Shown: positions 10,930 to 20,430, numbered from the stretch's first letter. The stretch: 33,383 nucleotides of DNA from Gnetum montanum (GCA_015680685.1 MNCI01006590.1:155795-189177), one strand, 5' to 3'. The notes: generated by a model from the letters alone, not told the origin. Made by a program: numbers and translations.

Positions 10930-11590
10930 TAACTTAAGTTTCATTTATCTTTCCTAAGTTCATCTTCCCAATTTTGCCCCTTCCCCAATATAAAAGGAGC
11001 CTTTGGGCTTGGAGGCAAGGTAATAGTTCATACCCCTCCAAGTCACATTGAAGTAATCACAACTTCTCAAGAATTGTAAAAAAGCTAGTTGAACCTTGTG
11101 GTGACTTATCAACAATTTGAGTCCACAACGCATTGTTGAAGTTACTACATTGAAGAAACAAGAAGGCAAGATCATAGATTGGGTGATATCTCCCTTATGC
11201 TCTTTGTATTTTGCACTTATGTACTTTCATTTGACTTAATTATTATATTCCATTATAAGTTTAAGTCAAGAACTAGGATGAAATTTTGTGGCTTTTCTTA
11301 TGTGTGACAAACATAAGTAGAGAAATGATTTGGGATTGAGTTTTAATTTTTTTATTTTGTCTTGATGTCTCTTTGATTTTTGACCATTCCTTGATGTATA
11401 CAACTTGTGGGTTGGCCTTTTATGCATGACACACATAAGTAGGAAAACAATTTTCCTTGCTAATGTATGTTGTTTTTCAATTTTCAACTTCTTCTTTATT
11501 TTAACAATTTAATTATTCTTTCTAATTTCGATTTATCTATTTATTTACTTATTTTTATTTCATGTTTTGGAATGTTAATTTATGTTGTCT
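10930..11590 (+). mobile_element. LTR-like fragment of a second family
   Basis: Has a TATAAAAG box (10989-10996), then GTTGAACCTTGTGGTGAC (about 11088), GAAACAAGAAGGCAAGA, CTCCCTTATGCTCTTTGTA and TTTGTCTTGATG in that order. The same ordered motifs, diverged, occur at 31940-32210. That and the TATA box suggest the R-U5 half of an LTR. Ends were not found; the coordinates are approximate. Confidence 0.35.
10989..10996 (+). promoter_or_regulatory. TATA box, probable LTR promoter
   Basis: TATAAAAG followed by GAGCC, the only promoter-like element in the 10.9-11.6 kb LTR-like fragment. Confidence 0.45.
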
Positions 11591-12072
11591 ATAAAATCAA
11601 TGTTTGTTGGAATGATAGAGATTGACTATTAAGCATCAATCACAACATAGTAATTCAAAAGCATTAAAGTGATTAAATCAAAGGATTCAATTGGACCAAC
11701 GACCAAAATTGTGACATAATATATTGGTTAGTTTAATATAAAGATTAAATTTAATGCCTAAACACCTAATGTCAAATCTTTTTAACTAATAATTAATGTA
11801 AAAGTAAAGATAGTAGTCCGGAAATAAAAATGTGTGACATGCACCTCAAGGATGTGTGGTATGTTGGTGCTGTGTAGGTACTAATATAACGTATTTAACT
11901 TTAACATTGCTGCATTGTAGAAAACCACAACATTGTTTGTGTACATGGATGATATTTCCTTCATGATGTTTAACTAGGGCATAATTCATGCATATGTAGG
12001 ATCTTTAGGTATTTAGTAGTATTTTTTCATCATGTTTAGGAGTTTACTAATTTAATGTTCTTTTATTCATAG
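11591..12072. other. No gene seen
   Basis: AT-rich, no readable ORF. Ends in a branch-point-like ACTAAT and a pyrimidine-rich TTCTTTTATTCATAG directly before the ATG at 12073, i.e. a plausible 3' splice acceptor. Confidence 0.4.
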
Positions 12073-12303
12073 ATGGAGAGCAAGGCTGGAAGGAGAGCCA
12101 AAAAAGCTGCATTTAAGAGGTTGAAGGAAATTGCTCAACAAAGCACCCCTAAATCCCTATTCAAGTGTTATCAAAGAGGTGCAAGCAAAAGAGAAAAAAT
12201 GTCCATGAGTATTTCAATAATCTAGATAACCTAAAACTTATTGAACAAATGAAGAAGCATCATGAAGAGGCTAGGTTGAGGAGAAAAATATGGGTTAAAT
12301 AGT
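12073..12303 (+). pseudogene. Small basic/coiled-coil ORF relic, unrecognised
   Basis: ATG at 12073 opens a 51-codon reading frame rich in Lys/Arg (begins MESKAGRRAKKAAF) that ends with TAG at 12226. A neighbouring frame continues to about 12300 with LIEQMKKHHEEARLRRKIW, which looks like the continuation of the same helical protein after a frameshift. The preceding CATAG acceptor-like sequence would suit an exon start. The family is not recognised. It may be a retroelement ORF or a decayed gene exon; composition (A/K/R/E-rich helix) is all that can be said. Confidence 0.3.
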
Positions 12304-13325
12304 TACTTCAACCATGGAAGCAAGCTACAATCTACACTGAAAACAAGCACTATAGTTGCTAATGAGTTCTCAGGGCGTTGTATCCCTTTTGAAATAGATG
12401 TTTGAGAATCTAGAAAGAATTGGTCTCTATTCTTGATGATTTCATGTTCTAATTACCCTTTCAAAGTAAATATTTAAAATTTTAGAAAGAGCTCATCTCA
12501 ATTTTGGATGATTGATCTAATGAAAAAGTTTTCTAGCATGTATTATTTACATATAAAAATTTAACGTTTTCAAGGACTGAAAAATGGAAATATTTCTGCT
12601 TTGTTTAATTTATTTGAATTGGAATGAATTTATATATTTTTTTTACCAACCTTTAATATTAATTGCAATCATTAGTAAAATCATGTTACAATTTAAACTC
12701 AAAAATAAGCACCGAACTTGCTATTGATTGATTCATAGAACTAGAAAGAGAATGTAATTTTCATGTTTTAGTGGATATATAATAGCAATATGCATTTTTC
12801 CAATCCACCACATTTGATAAACAATAAAATTTTATGGGAGGAAGCCTTTGAGAATGTGTGCAAGTTTGGAACATAATGTGTGACCAATTATGCTATAGGC
12901 CTATTTGGAAACACACTCAACAGCATGTAACTCTGAGATAAAAGTAGGACAATGAGGACAAAAAAAGCATATTTTCCATCATGTAACAGTGAGATAAAAG
13001 GTAGGAAGATGAGAACATATAATTTAAAATGTGGGAAATGGAAATAGAAATGTTGGAATAAGTTAAGAGACAAGCAATGACAAAGTGAAACATAATTTTT
13101 ATAAATAAAATTAGGCTTATAATATGAAAATTTATTAAGATATGAAAATGAACTTCAATCTCATATCCAGCTAAGTAAATGTTTAAATAGTTAACATTGT
13201 ACAAAGCATTTCTCACATTGAAAATTTGCTAGAACCTTTTAATAATGAAGTTTGAGGGGTAAGAAATACATCTCTAATTTTGATATCTTAAGTATGCTAT
13301 AGACATGTTCTTAAGTTACCTTCAT
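12304..13325. other. AT-rich spacer with a local duplication
   Basis: No gene recognised. A diverged direct repeat of about 38 bp lies at 12923-12960 and 12979-13017 (CATGTAACTCTGAGATAAAA versus CATGTAACAGTGAGATAAAA, then GTAGGA..ATGAG.ACA). Confidence 0.5.
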
Positions 13326-13632
13326 TGTAACATTCTGTCTCTTGTTAAGAGTAGAATTGTATTATTAATCATGTAATTAACCTTGAGGTGCTTCATTATG
13401 AGGAGTTGTAACTATTCATGGAACTCCTTAAGGATAGGTTTGACTTGTGACATTTAAGGACAAGTTTAGAGGTTGTGCCAACCTGGAGTTGTGGAGCTAG
13501 AATAACAAGTGACAAGAGCTAGGTCAAGAGAGATAAGAAGGAACTAATCACCCCTTCTATCTAATGATCTAACCATGGTGGTAGTCTTGGATTACCTCTA
13601 TGGTCCTAAGTGTCACAAGAATATAACCCAGG

Positions 13633-13637
13633 GTTGT
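13633..13637. repeat. Target-site duplication, left copy (GTTGT)
   Basis: GTTGT directly before the TGATGAG end at 13638; the identical pentamer follows the LTR at 14680-14684. Confidence 0.9.
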
Positions 13638-13658
13638 TGATGAGACGCGACCTGCATG

Positions 13659-13707
13659 TGTCGCGATATCGCGTCTTCCCCTGCGATATCACGTACGTAA
13701 TATCGCA
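13659..13707. promoter_or_regulatory. Palindromic GATATC motif array in LTR U3
   Basis: CGCGATATCGCG, TGCGATATCACG and TAATATCGCA lie within 50 bp just upstream of the TATA box. The sister LTR at 32768 has five such units in 32775-32851. Position suggests promoter/enhancer elements; no binding factor can be named. Confidence 0.5.
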
Positions 13708-13722
13708 GTCTACCATCATATC

Positions 13723-13730
13723 TATAAATA
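13723..13730 (+). promoter_or_regulatory. TATA box of the solo LTR
   Basis: TATAAATA in the context TCTATAAATAAGAGGCGGCA, identical in the sister LTR (32868-32875). Transcription would start about 30 bp downstream; AATAAA at 13897-13902 would serve as the polyadenylation signal of R. Confidence 0.75.
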
Positions 13731-13975
13731 AGAGGCGGCACTCCCTTCATTTCCCAATCCTAGCTAGAAGTAGTGAAGCTCTGGCAGACTGATCACTCCA
13801 GAGTTAGAATTTTTCCCATGTGCCCGCAGTAGGAGTCCTAGAGTGAACGGCTCTTTATTCGAGCAGCTTGTAACCTGAACCCAAGTTGTGTACGGCAATA
13901 AAGACGAACTTGATTGGATAAACCTTGCAATACATGGTTTTATTGTTGTTTATTTACTGTTTTCCTAGTGCGCAC

Positions 13976-14262
13976 AAGTACGACTTGATTACGAGCGTCT
14001 ATGGACGTGTACGGCTAGTCAAGGAATCGGCTGCTTGTCGCAACGCATGAGTACGACTTGATTACGAGCATTAGTTGCTTGGTAACCCAGTAGCGTATTC
14101 CAGGATTCTGCGCTTGGTAATCCCAGTGGTAGTCCAATGTGTACAACTAGTCAAGGAATCGGCTACTCATTGCTAGGCTAGAACGTGTGATAAGTACGAC
14201 TTAGTTACGAGCACCCACGGGTGTGTACGGCTAGCTAAGGAATCGGCTGCTTATCACACTTA
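13976..14262. repeat. Modular repeats in LTR R-U5
   Basis: Modules beginning AGTACGACTTGATTACGAGC start at about 13977, 14050 and 14193. Each continues to a GTACGGCTAGTCAAGGAATC / CGGCTGCT end, the middle one interrupted by GGTAACCCAGTAGC and GGTAATCCCAGTGG. The sister LTR at 32768 has two such modules (33128, 33236). Unit length varies from about 70 to 145 bp. Confidence 0.7.
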
Positions 14263-14679
14263 AGCTAAATAGATGCCTCAGTACGACCCCTTTGAGCACT
14301 TGCGTTATGTGTGGTGATGGGGGGGACGATTAGCGTTTGGTAAGCCACAGTTGCATAGTTCAGGGTGTGTCCGGTAAGTGGGAACGGATGCTGACGCTAG
14401 TTAACTTAGACTTAGGACATTAGTTAGAGTTAGCTTAGTTTCTCAACCCTTTTCCCTGATAGAATAGAAGATAAACCGAAAAATACCAAAAAAATCACAT
14501 ACCTCAGACTTGCTTAACCATACACTGTGACACATACAAGAAAGCCTGGGAAGACAATGAATGATTAACCCCAAGTGTTTCTTGTGGTGTTAAGGCATTT
14601 AGTCTGCAGAGTTCGACCGGATCGCGCGTGCACGCTCGTATTCGTATGGTTGAGTGTAGGGGTACCTCGCCACTCATCA

Positions 14680-14684
14680 GTTGT
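14680..14684. repeat. Target-site duplication, right copy (GTTGT)
   Basis: GTTGT directly after CTCATCA; identical to 13633-13637. Confidence 0.9.
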
Positions 14685-14861
14685 TAATAGTGTACCAAAC
14701 AATTTTATTAATAAAGTTTTGTTGTTTTACTTTCCTTTAAATTCTATTTCCTCTATCATTATTTATAATTTTGATGAGTGTTCTAATTCTTTTTCACATT
14801 ATATGATGATTTTGTGTGACAAATGATCATATTCATCAACATCAGGGAATGGGATGTCACA

Positions 14862-14875
14862 TTTGGTATCAAAGC
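14862..14875 (+). promoter_or_regulatory. Primer-binding site, initiator-Met tRNA type
   Basis: TTTGGTATCAAAGC immediately follows the LTR end. It matches the common plant TGGTATCAGAGC primer site with one change. Fixes the plus orientation of the element. Confidence 0.75.
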
Positions 14876-14989
14876 AAACCACAATCTAGGGGTAGAAAGT
14901 AGATCCAAAGGAGAAAAACATCATTAAAGTTTTATTATAATATAAGAAAGGAATACATTAAGAATAGGGGATATGAAAAAAGTTTAAAT

Positions 14990-16400
14990 ATGGGTGACAA
15001 CATAAAGGGAATCAAACATCTAATTTGAAAAGTTGAATACGATCCTTAGCAAACTTTGCTTAAGCCACCTATTCTTCCTTGCTAGCATCATCTTTCTTGA
15101 GTACATTCTAACATCCAACTAAGCCATTACAAAGTTGCCAAAAGTATTTTTTTAGTATTTTGTGTATCAACCTTTGCCTAGTTAGCCTTTACAAGTTCCA
15201 ATTCAAACAAGTTAACTGGAAGGATTCATTGTGCCATATTTTTTTGCCATTCTTTCTCCTTTGTCTGTATACATAAGATAAGGGTTGTAAATGTATAAAT
15301 AAATAAAGAGAAAAAAGAAAAGAAAAAAATAAGAATGATTCACAAACTTACATGAAGTTGTTCATTTTCAATTTGGATGATTTAGTCACAATTCAACAAG
15401 TGTCAGGCCAAGAAAGTAGCACTCTTGAATTTCCCTAAGATCTATTCCAGATTTTTTGTAACTTCTAGAGCATTATCAAGGATGGTGTCAATGAATCACT
15501 AGACTACACCAACTCATACTCACTTTTTAAGTCATAGGATTGAGACTTCCTTAAGTGATATAACTCCTTAAGAATAGAGTGCAGAGTATTCTTAGTGATT
15601 CAATTACTAAGACTACAAAGAGGAACAAGTTCCTCCTCTACAATACCCACCATTTTTCTTGAGTAGGATGAACCCTTCATGGTAATTGGGGGAGTCACAT
15701 TGACAGCAAAGGATCTGAAAATAAAAAATGTTGATACATTTTGTGGGCCCCAAGACATAGTGGAACCCTCCACTAGAGTCACTCGCAAAGATTGTACCCA
15801 TGCAAATTTTAGTGATAGGGTTAGTCCACTCAAAACCAGACTTACATGGGAAGTTTCTTTCTAACTCTTGGATAAAGTACCCTCAACCCAAGAAAATTTG
15901 CAACACAAACATGGTACCAACATTTTTTAAAAAAATAAGTAATTAAAACTTGATAACTGCTAGGTAGTTAAATTTACCTCTGGTTCTTTTTCCTTTTCTT
16001 TTTCTTTGTCACTTATACCTTATCCATTGGAACCTTGTTTAGTGTGTTGTTTTTGCTAAAATGAGGGGTTATAAAAGTACATGTATAATAAAATAGTAAG
16101 GACAATAGCAATAGAAATATATCAATAATGAACCTTGTAACTAGGATCCATTGATGCTACCTTCTCTTTTCCTAGATTTTCTTCCATAGCATCTCCTCCT
16201 AATTTGGTTTGTAGCCTAGAGTGCACTAGCACATAAATACCATGAAGACATAATTAATAAACAAAAATATATATATATAATAAAAAAAAACCAAAGTTTT
16301 ATACCTCATTAGACCCTCTAGATTGCAAGCTTATGCAAGAGCTTCTTAACCTTTTTGAAACCTTCAAGAAATTTAGGGTATAAACAAGGGTCATATTAAT
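14990..16400 (-). pseudogene. Intron-bearing minus-strand gene relic, unrecognised
   Basis: On the minus strand, gene-like blocks alternate with pyrimidine-rich blocks. The best intron is 15351-15265 (87 bp): donor GTAAGT, a T/C-rich body and acceptor TATACAG, between AACTTCAT and ACAAAGGAGAAAG. Further possible donors are GAG|GTATAA (about 16303) and CAGAG|GTAAAT (about 15977). The largest open piece, 15600-15833, is 77 codons. Downstream of the intron the reading is Lys/Glu-rich, coiled-coil-like. No family is recognised, and no continuous ORF can be built by eye. It sits between the primer site at 14862 and the gag relic, so it is probably an insertion carried by or into the leader. It could also be a mere composition pattern. 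Confidence 0.3.
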
Positions 16401-16639
16401 AGAGGCTATTGGTGGAAGCATCATAGCTTAAAATTAAGATCATAAGTAATGACACACAGCATATAGTATAAGGCTCTTTTAATTTCCTCTTAGTGGTAGT
16501 AGCAACTTTCATGGCAAGGTATAAAGTAGAAAAACAAGAGAGAGAAAAACATGAAGAAGATAAATTGAGTAGGAGTTAACATGGGTAGACTAGGAACTAA
16601 CATATTTGGTAGTCAATTTAATGACAATGACCATCTTTC
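16401..16639. other. No gene seen
   Basis: Continuation of AT-rich non-coding sequence between the minus-strand relic and the minisatellite. Confidence 0.4.
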
Positions 16640-16880
16640 TTCCAATTTCCAAGGGTGTTTGCCGATGCCAACATCCCCTACCTCCTTGTTGACAATCACT
16701 ACCAGCACGGTTGGTATCTACCTTCTCAACCACTACTAGCATTGCCATTCCCTACCTCCTTGGTTGTCAACAATGATCATCGATGCTATTAGTGCTTGCC
16801 TCCTTGGCCACCATCGGTACCACCATTCCCTACCTCCCTAGTTATTGATTATGATTGTTGGTGTTGTCGTTCTTACCTCC
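16640..16880. repeat. Decayed minisatellite, CCCTACCTCCTTGG units
   Basis: CCCCTACCTCCTTG (16675), CCCTACCTCCTTGG (16751), TGCCTCCTTGGCCACC (16797) and CCCTACCTCCCTAG (16829) recur with ACAATCACTACC / ACCACTACTAG / ACCATCGGTACC spacers, at spacings of about 30-76 bp. It is more GC-rich than the neighbourhood. On the minus strand it would read Gly-rich in one frame but has stops. Confidence 0.55.
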
Positions 16881-17364
16881 TAATGATGGGAGAAATTTCC
16901 ATCAATTAACAAAATTTTTTGAATTTTTTCCATACATTGACAAGAAATTCAAAATTCAAAAAAAAATTATAGAGGAAAAACATAAGTATCAAAACGAAGG
17001 AAAAAAATTTTACAAATAAGAAATTTGATAGATTTGCAAAAATTAGAATAAAACTTTTGTAATTAACTGCATTTGTCCTAGAGTAGTACTAGGATGGTTG
17101 ACCTCTTGAGAAGTCTTGAAAAATGTGAAATTTTTTTCATCTTCAAACAACCATAATTTTTTATTCCAATGTTTGATTTTAACAAAAGAAGAGTCATTTC
17201 CAACAGATTTGAACCTTTTGGATGTAATGGAATAGTCAAAAAGCCCAAAAATTAGTCTTCAAAACTATTATATAGTAATTTGAAAACATAACAAGGTTTC
17301 ATTTAAAGCCTAAAAACTGAATATTTTTGGGTGATTAGAGTTTTTTAAGGCCAATGTAGTCTCC
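16881..17364 (+). other. Probable leader of the plus-strand gypsy element
   Basis: AT-rich, non-coding, and directly upstream of the gag-like start at 17365. The near-palindrome TGATGG..GAAATTTCCATCA at about 16883 marks its left side. The style (TCATTTCCAACAGATTTGAA and similar) resembles long untranslated leaders of plant chromoviruses, but this is a judgement of pattern. Confidence 0.35.
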
Positions 17365-18640
17365 ATGGGAGGATCTAAGAAGAGAGAATCCATTCATGAT
17401 AGTTTTAACCTCATCTAGAACCAATTAACAATCCTGGAATCCATAAAAAGGGGGACATAGATCAAGGAACCATTGCCTTGCCTAACCTCTTTAGCATATT
17501 AATGTCCAAAATCCAAAGAATGCATTGGAGAAAGACAGAATTCCAAGTTAATGATTAGATGGATGTGCTTGAACAATACATTAGTGAGATTAGAGACATC
17601 CCAAAGGAACTTCATTAATCAAAATAAGCATTCAAGAAAAATATGCAAGATATGTCTAAAGACACTAGGAAATTGTCCCATAGTTTGGAAGGAAAATGGT
17701 GAGAGGTTTAAGGGAAGATGAATTTCTTCAAGAATTTCATTGAGAAATTAACTAATCATTTGACCCAACCCCCAACCACAACCAATATCCACTAGAAGAC
17801 CACAACCAAAACCAATTTCAACTTAGAGATTATCACCAAGATCAATTCCAACACCACCAAGACTGATACCAAAATAAATTTTCACCTAGGGATCATTATC
17901 AAGATCAATCTCCACCCATTGGATGTCAAAGTACCAAGATCCCATCACAAGGCCAAAGAGTTAAAATTGAAGGAGAGGGGTATTAGAATTAGCAAAATTC
18001 ACAAAGAAAATCTTTAATCCAAGTTCACCCTTAGAAGATGAAACTTCACCATTATGATGAAGCCTTCAGATCTAGTGCTAAGAAGAAAGACTATCTTGAT
18101 GCCATGAGAAATTATTTTCACACATTGAATTTATTGAGTCAAGAACATTTAGAAGTAGTATCTTCATATTTAAGGGAACCTGCAATAACATGATGCAATG
18201 AACTAACATCTCAAGGATTGATTCCAAATTAGCTCAATTTTTGTCAAGACTTTGAACAAAAATTTGTACCAGATTCTTTTCTTAAAAAACATAATATGTG
18301 GTTTGACTCATTAAGATTGGACGAACAATCTGTGGATGATTACTATAATGAGTTTTGCAATCTTTCCTTGTATGTAAGCCATTGAGATGAAGGTGAATTG
18401 GCTTCAAAGTTCATTAGTGTCCTACGTGCTCAACTATGTCCCCAAACACGTCCATAATCCCCAAATAATTATAAAACATATAGGATGGCTAAGGATTATG
18501 AATAATCAAATCAAGTATAGGCTACATATCTTCAATAAGCAACAATGCAAGAGACACCCACCAAGAGAACATAATCAAGATTTCGCTTGCAGTGAAAACC
18601 ACCTCAAATGAGATTGTGAAACATAGAGAACAAGGATACA
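17365..18640 (+). pseudogene. Degenerate gag of a plus-strand Ty3/gypsy (chromovirus-like) element
   Basis: Opens at ATG 17365 (MGGSKKRESIHDSF) and is soon broken by TAG stops. A Pro/Thr/Gln-rich stretch (17750-17960) precedes the Gag core at about 18080-18440, read as KKDYLDAMRNYFHTLNLLS, then FEQKFVPDSFLK, WFDSLRLDEQSVDDYYNEF and ELASKFISVL. This is the retrotransposon Gag fold that packages RNA in virus-like particles. At 18580-18622 a zinc-knuckle remnant (ACSENHLK.DC) lacks its first Cys. Several stops are TAG/TGA at positions where Gln/Arg/Trp codons would be expected. Protease and RT relics follow in order on the same strand. Confidence 0.75.
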
Positions 18641-18799
18641 AAGAAACAATCAAAATAAGAACTAGAACCCCAACACCAATGTGGCCAAAGAAAAAGGTCA
18701 AGCTACTATAACTACAACTGCAGTAAAAAAAAATTCATCATTGGCTAAGTCAAGTTTGAGAAAATTTCAATTTTCTTTCCTCATTTATGAAGGATTAAT

Positions 18800-19065
18800 T
18801 AAGTGTTAAAATGTTAAATTTTGATTAATAATGGAGCAAGTGATAATTTTATTTCACCAACTTTAGTTAAGTCATTCAATCTAACTTTACCTTCCAAGAA
18901 AGTTGTTAAAATAGAACTTACAAATGGAATGACAATGAGTAAGCATACCACGTATAGAGAAATTAACTTTACTCTATAGGATATTCCTTTTATTCATGAA
19001 TTTTTTTAATTTGAACTAGGAGAAGTTGATATAGTCTTCAGAATGTCTTTTTTTGCAAAAATTTA
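18800..19065 (+). pseudogene. Retropepsin-like protease relic, catalytic Asp lost
   Basis: Reads INNGASDNFISPTLVKSFNL at about 18817-18880, the aspartic protease active-site region of gypsy Pol. Functional copies have DSG or DTG; here the catalytic position is Asn (NNG). A following stretch with VVKIELTNG fits the flap region, and FELGEVDIVFRM the end of the domain. One stop lies within. Compare the minus-strand element's protease at 27865-28095, which keeps DSG. Confidence 0.7.
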
Positions 19066-19320
19066 ATATTATTGTCCATTTTGGAACCCGTGTCTTAAAA
19101 GTACCAACTATTGACCAAGTCAATATTTTAAGGGGGGTAGAAACAATGAAGCAAATTCATATGATAAGTATCAAATAAGCTAAGAGACTAGTTAAGAAAG
19201 GTTATGTTGACCTTTTGGTACATTAAAACCTTAAGGGAAATGAAGAGTATACATTGCTATGGAGTGTGATGCTTTTACAAGATGTGAAGGAAAGCCTAAA
19301 AGATGTAAACCACAGGGACT

Positions 19321-20297
19321 TGTTGAACATAAATGAAAACTACATCAAGATGTCAAAGAAAGAACTACAAGGACTCAAGAGAGCTTAGACAAATATTTCA
19401 TTAGAAAAGTTGAAGCAAGGACAAAGATGAAGACTACAACAAAATGAAGAAGTTTCCAAGATCAGGGATGAGCCAAATCAATGAAAAGAAGCCTCATGAA
19501 GCAAAGCCCAAAAACTAAGAAAACGTCTACAAGAAGCAGAAGATGTCTTGGTTGAAGTACAAAAGAAGCATAGAAGACGTCTTGTAAAACTAGTAGACAT
19601 CTCCTTCTTGTGTAAGATTTCTACCTAGAATTCAATTCTGAATAGTGAGATGTCCCAATCTTGAAGAAGACATCTTCCTTGATTGTTAGATAGCCATTGC
19701 AGAAATTCCAAAGTAATTTCAAAAACATCAAGGCTATAAGAAGACTTCATTCTCTTAGAGAATGTGCATGTGTTGTGCATGAAAAGTCACTATCAAAGCA
19801 ATCATTGCATACTATACTTCTGTATCTAATTTTTCATATCATTTGGTTGTATGTTGTACTTCATTATCTTATCATATGTGTTGTATTGAGTGTTATTATG
19901 CTATATCTCAAAGTACAAAGACCAACAAATCAGTTGCATCCTTTTCTTTTAATTTTTATTTCTCTTTTGTTGCCCTGCAAGGTTGATTTGCTTCTTGCAA
20001 AAAGGCATCATCCTTGAGTTTGTTAGGATCCTGCAACATTGAGTGTTGGTGTAGCACCACAACACTTCGGAACAAAGCTCATTGGGAGCTTGTAGGGTTG
20101 AGTGGATTCGTGGCATCAAATCACTCTGGAGTGGAGCTTAGAGCTTATACAAGGTGTGGTATCCTTCAATCCACTTTTGAGAGAAACAAAGTTCAAAGGT
20201 GTGCAAGTGATCTACCCTCCTAGTGTGGTTGGCAAATCACATTAAAATGGGTTGTGTTCTTTGAGGCTGAAAATTTTAAGTTGAGGAACTTATTCAT
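19321..20297 (+). mobile_element. About 1 kb insertion between protease and RT, possible LTR
   Basis: The protease relic ends near 19065 and RT starts near 20430, far more than the usual gap, and the intervening sequence has no Pol similarity. TGTTGAACA at 19321 is a plausible LTR start. Palindromes of the AAGACGTCTT / AAGACATCTT type cluster at 19521-19680, and AAGG/GTGTGGTATCC-like leader sequence follows. A matching CAACA end exists at about 20064, but no target duplication was found, so boundaries and class stay open. Plus-strand pieces 19697-20223 give only shadow ORFs. Confidence 0.35.
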
Positions 20298-20363
20298 CTC
20301 CCCACACCCCCGCACCCCCATCCCACCCCACACCCCACCCCCACCACCCACCCACACCCCCCA
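20298..20363. repeat. C-rich tract; G-quadruplex motif on the minus strand
   Basis: Sixty-six bases almost entirely of C with A/T/G interruptions (CCCCACACCCCCGCACCCCC and onwards). On the minus strand this is about eleven runs of three or more G with mostly 1-4 base loops, far beyond the minimum for an intramolecular G-quadruplex. It is isolated in very AT-rich DNA. Confidence 0.9.
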
Positions 20364-20430
20364 CTTTCTAAGTTCTACGATCCTTAGATGCTACTATGTT
20401 CATTATAAAAATAGCCCAACCTCAAAAAAT

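Larger units (their letters stand above)
13638..14679 (+). mobile_element. Complete solo LTR, TGATGAG...CTCATCA
   Basis: A 1042-bp LTR with perfect 7-bp inverted ends, TGATGAG (13638-13644) and CTCATCA (14673-14679), flanked by a perfect GTTGT duplication. No primer site, PPT or internal region adjoins it, so it is the product of LTR-LTR recombination. U3 carries GCGATATCGC-like palindromes (13659-13707), a TATAAATA box (13723-13730) and GAGGCGGCACTCCC downstream; AATAAA is at 13897-13902. From 13976 to 14262 a module (GTACGACTTGATTACGAGC ... TGTACGGCTAGTCAAGGAA) is repeated. CpG-rich segments survive in an AT-rich setting, suggesting it is younger than its surroundings. Related copies: 1-209, 32768-33383, and more distantly 2185-3133 and 6720-7512. 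Confidence 0.93.
13326..14861 (+). mobile_element. Older LTR (TGTAACA...TGTCACA), split by a solo LTR
   Basis: Starts TGTAACATTCTG and ends GGGATGTCACA, followed immediately by a tRNA-iMet-type primer site, so this is a 5' LTR on the plus strand. Removing the inserted solo LTR and one copy of its target duplication (1047 bp) leaves about 489 bp, a normal size for a plant chromovirus LTR. It could belong to the gag-pol relic at 17365-22419, which has the same orientation; the matching 3' LTR was not found. Confidence 0.65.

Noticed and set aside
12888-13216. Minus-strand 61- and 99-codon ORFs with hydrophobic segments
   Set aside because: Translation of AT-rich, partly duplicated DNA; no recognisable protein.
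18387-18611. 74-codon plus-strand ORF as an independent gene
   Set aside because: It starts inside the Gag core and runs out of frame with the core and into the zinc-knuckle remnant; best explained as part of the broken gag.
20298-20363. Telomere-like repeat (CCCCACACCCC)
   Set aside because: Plant telomeres are CCCTAAA repeats; no regular unit is present.
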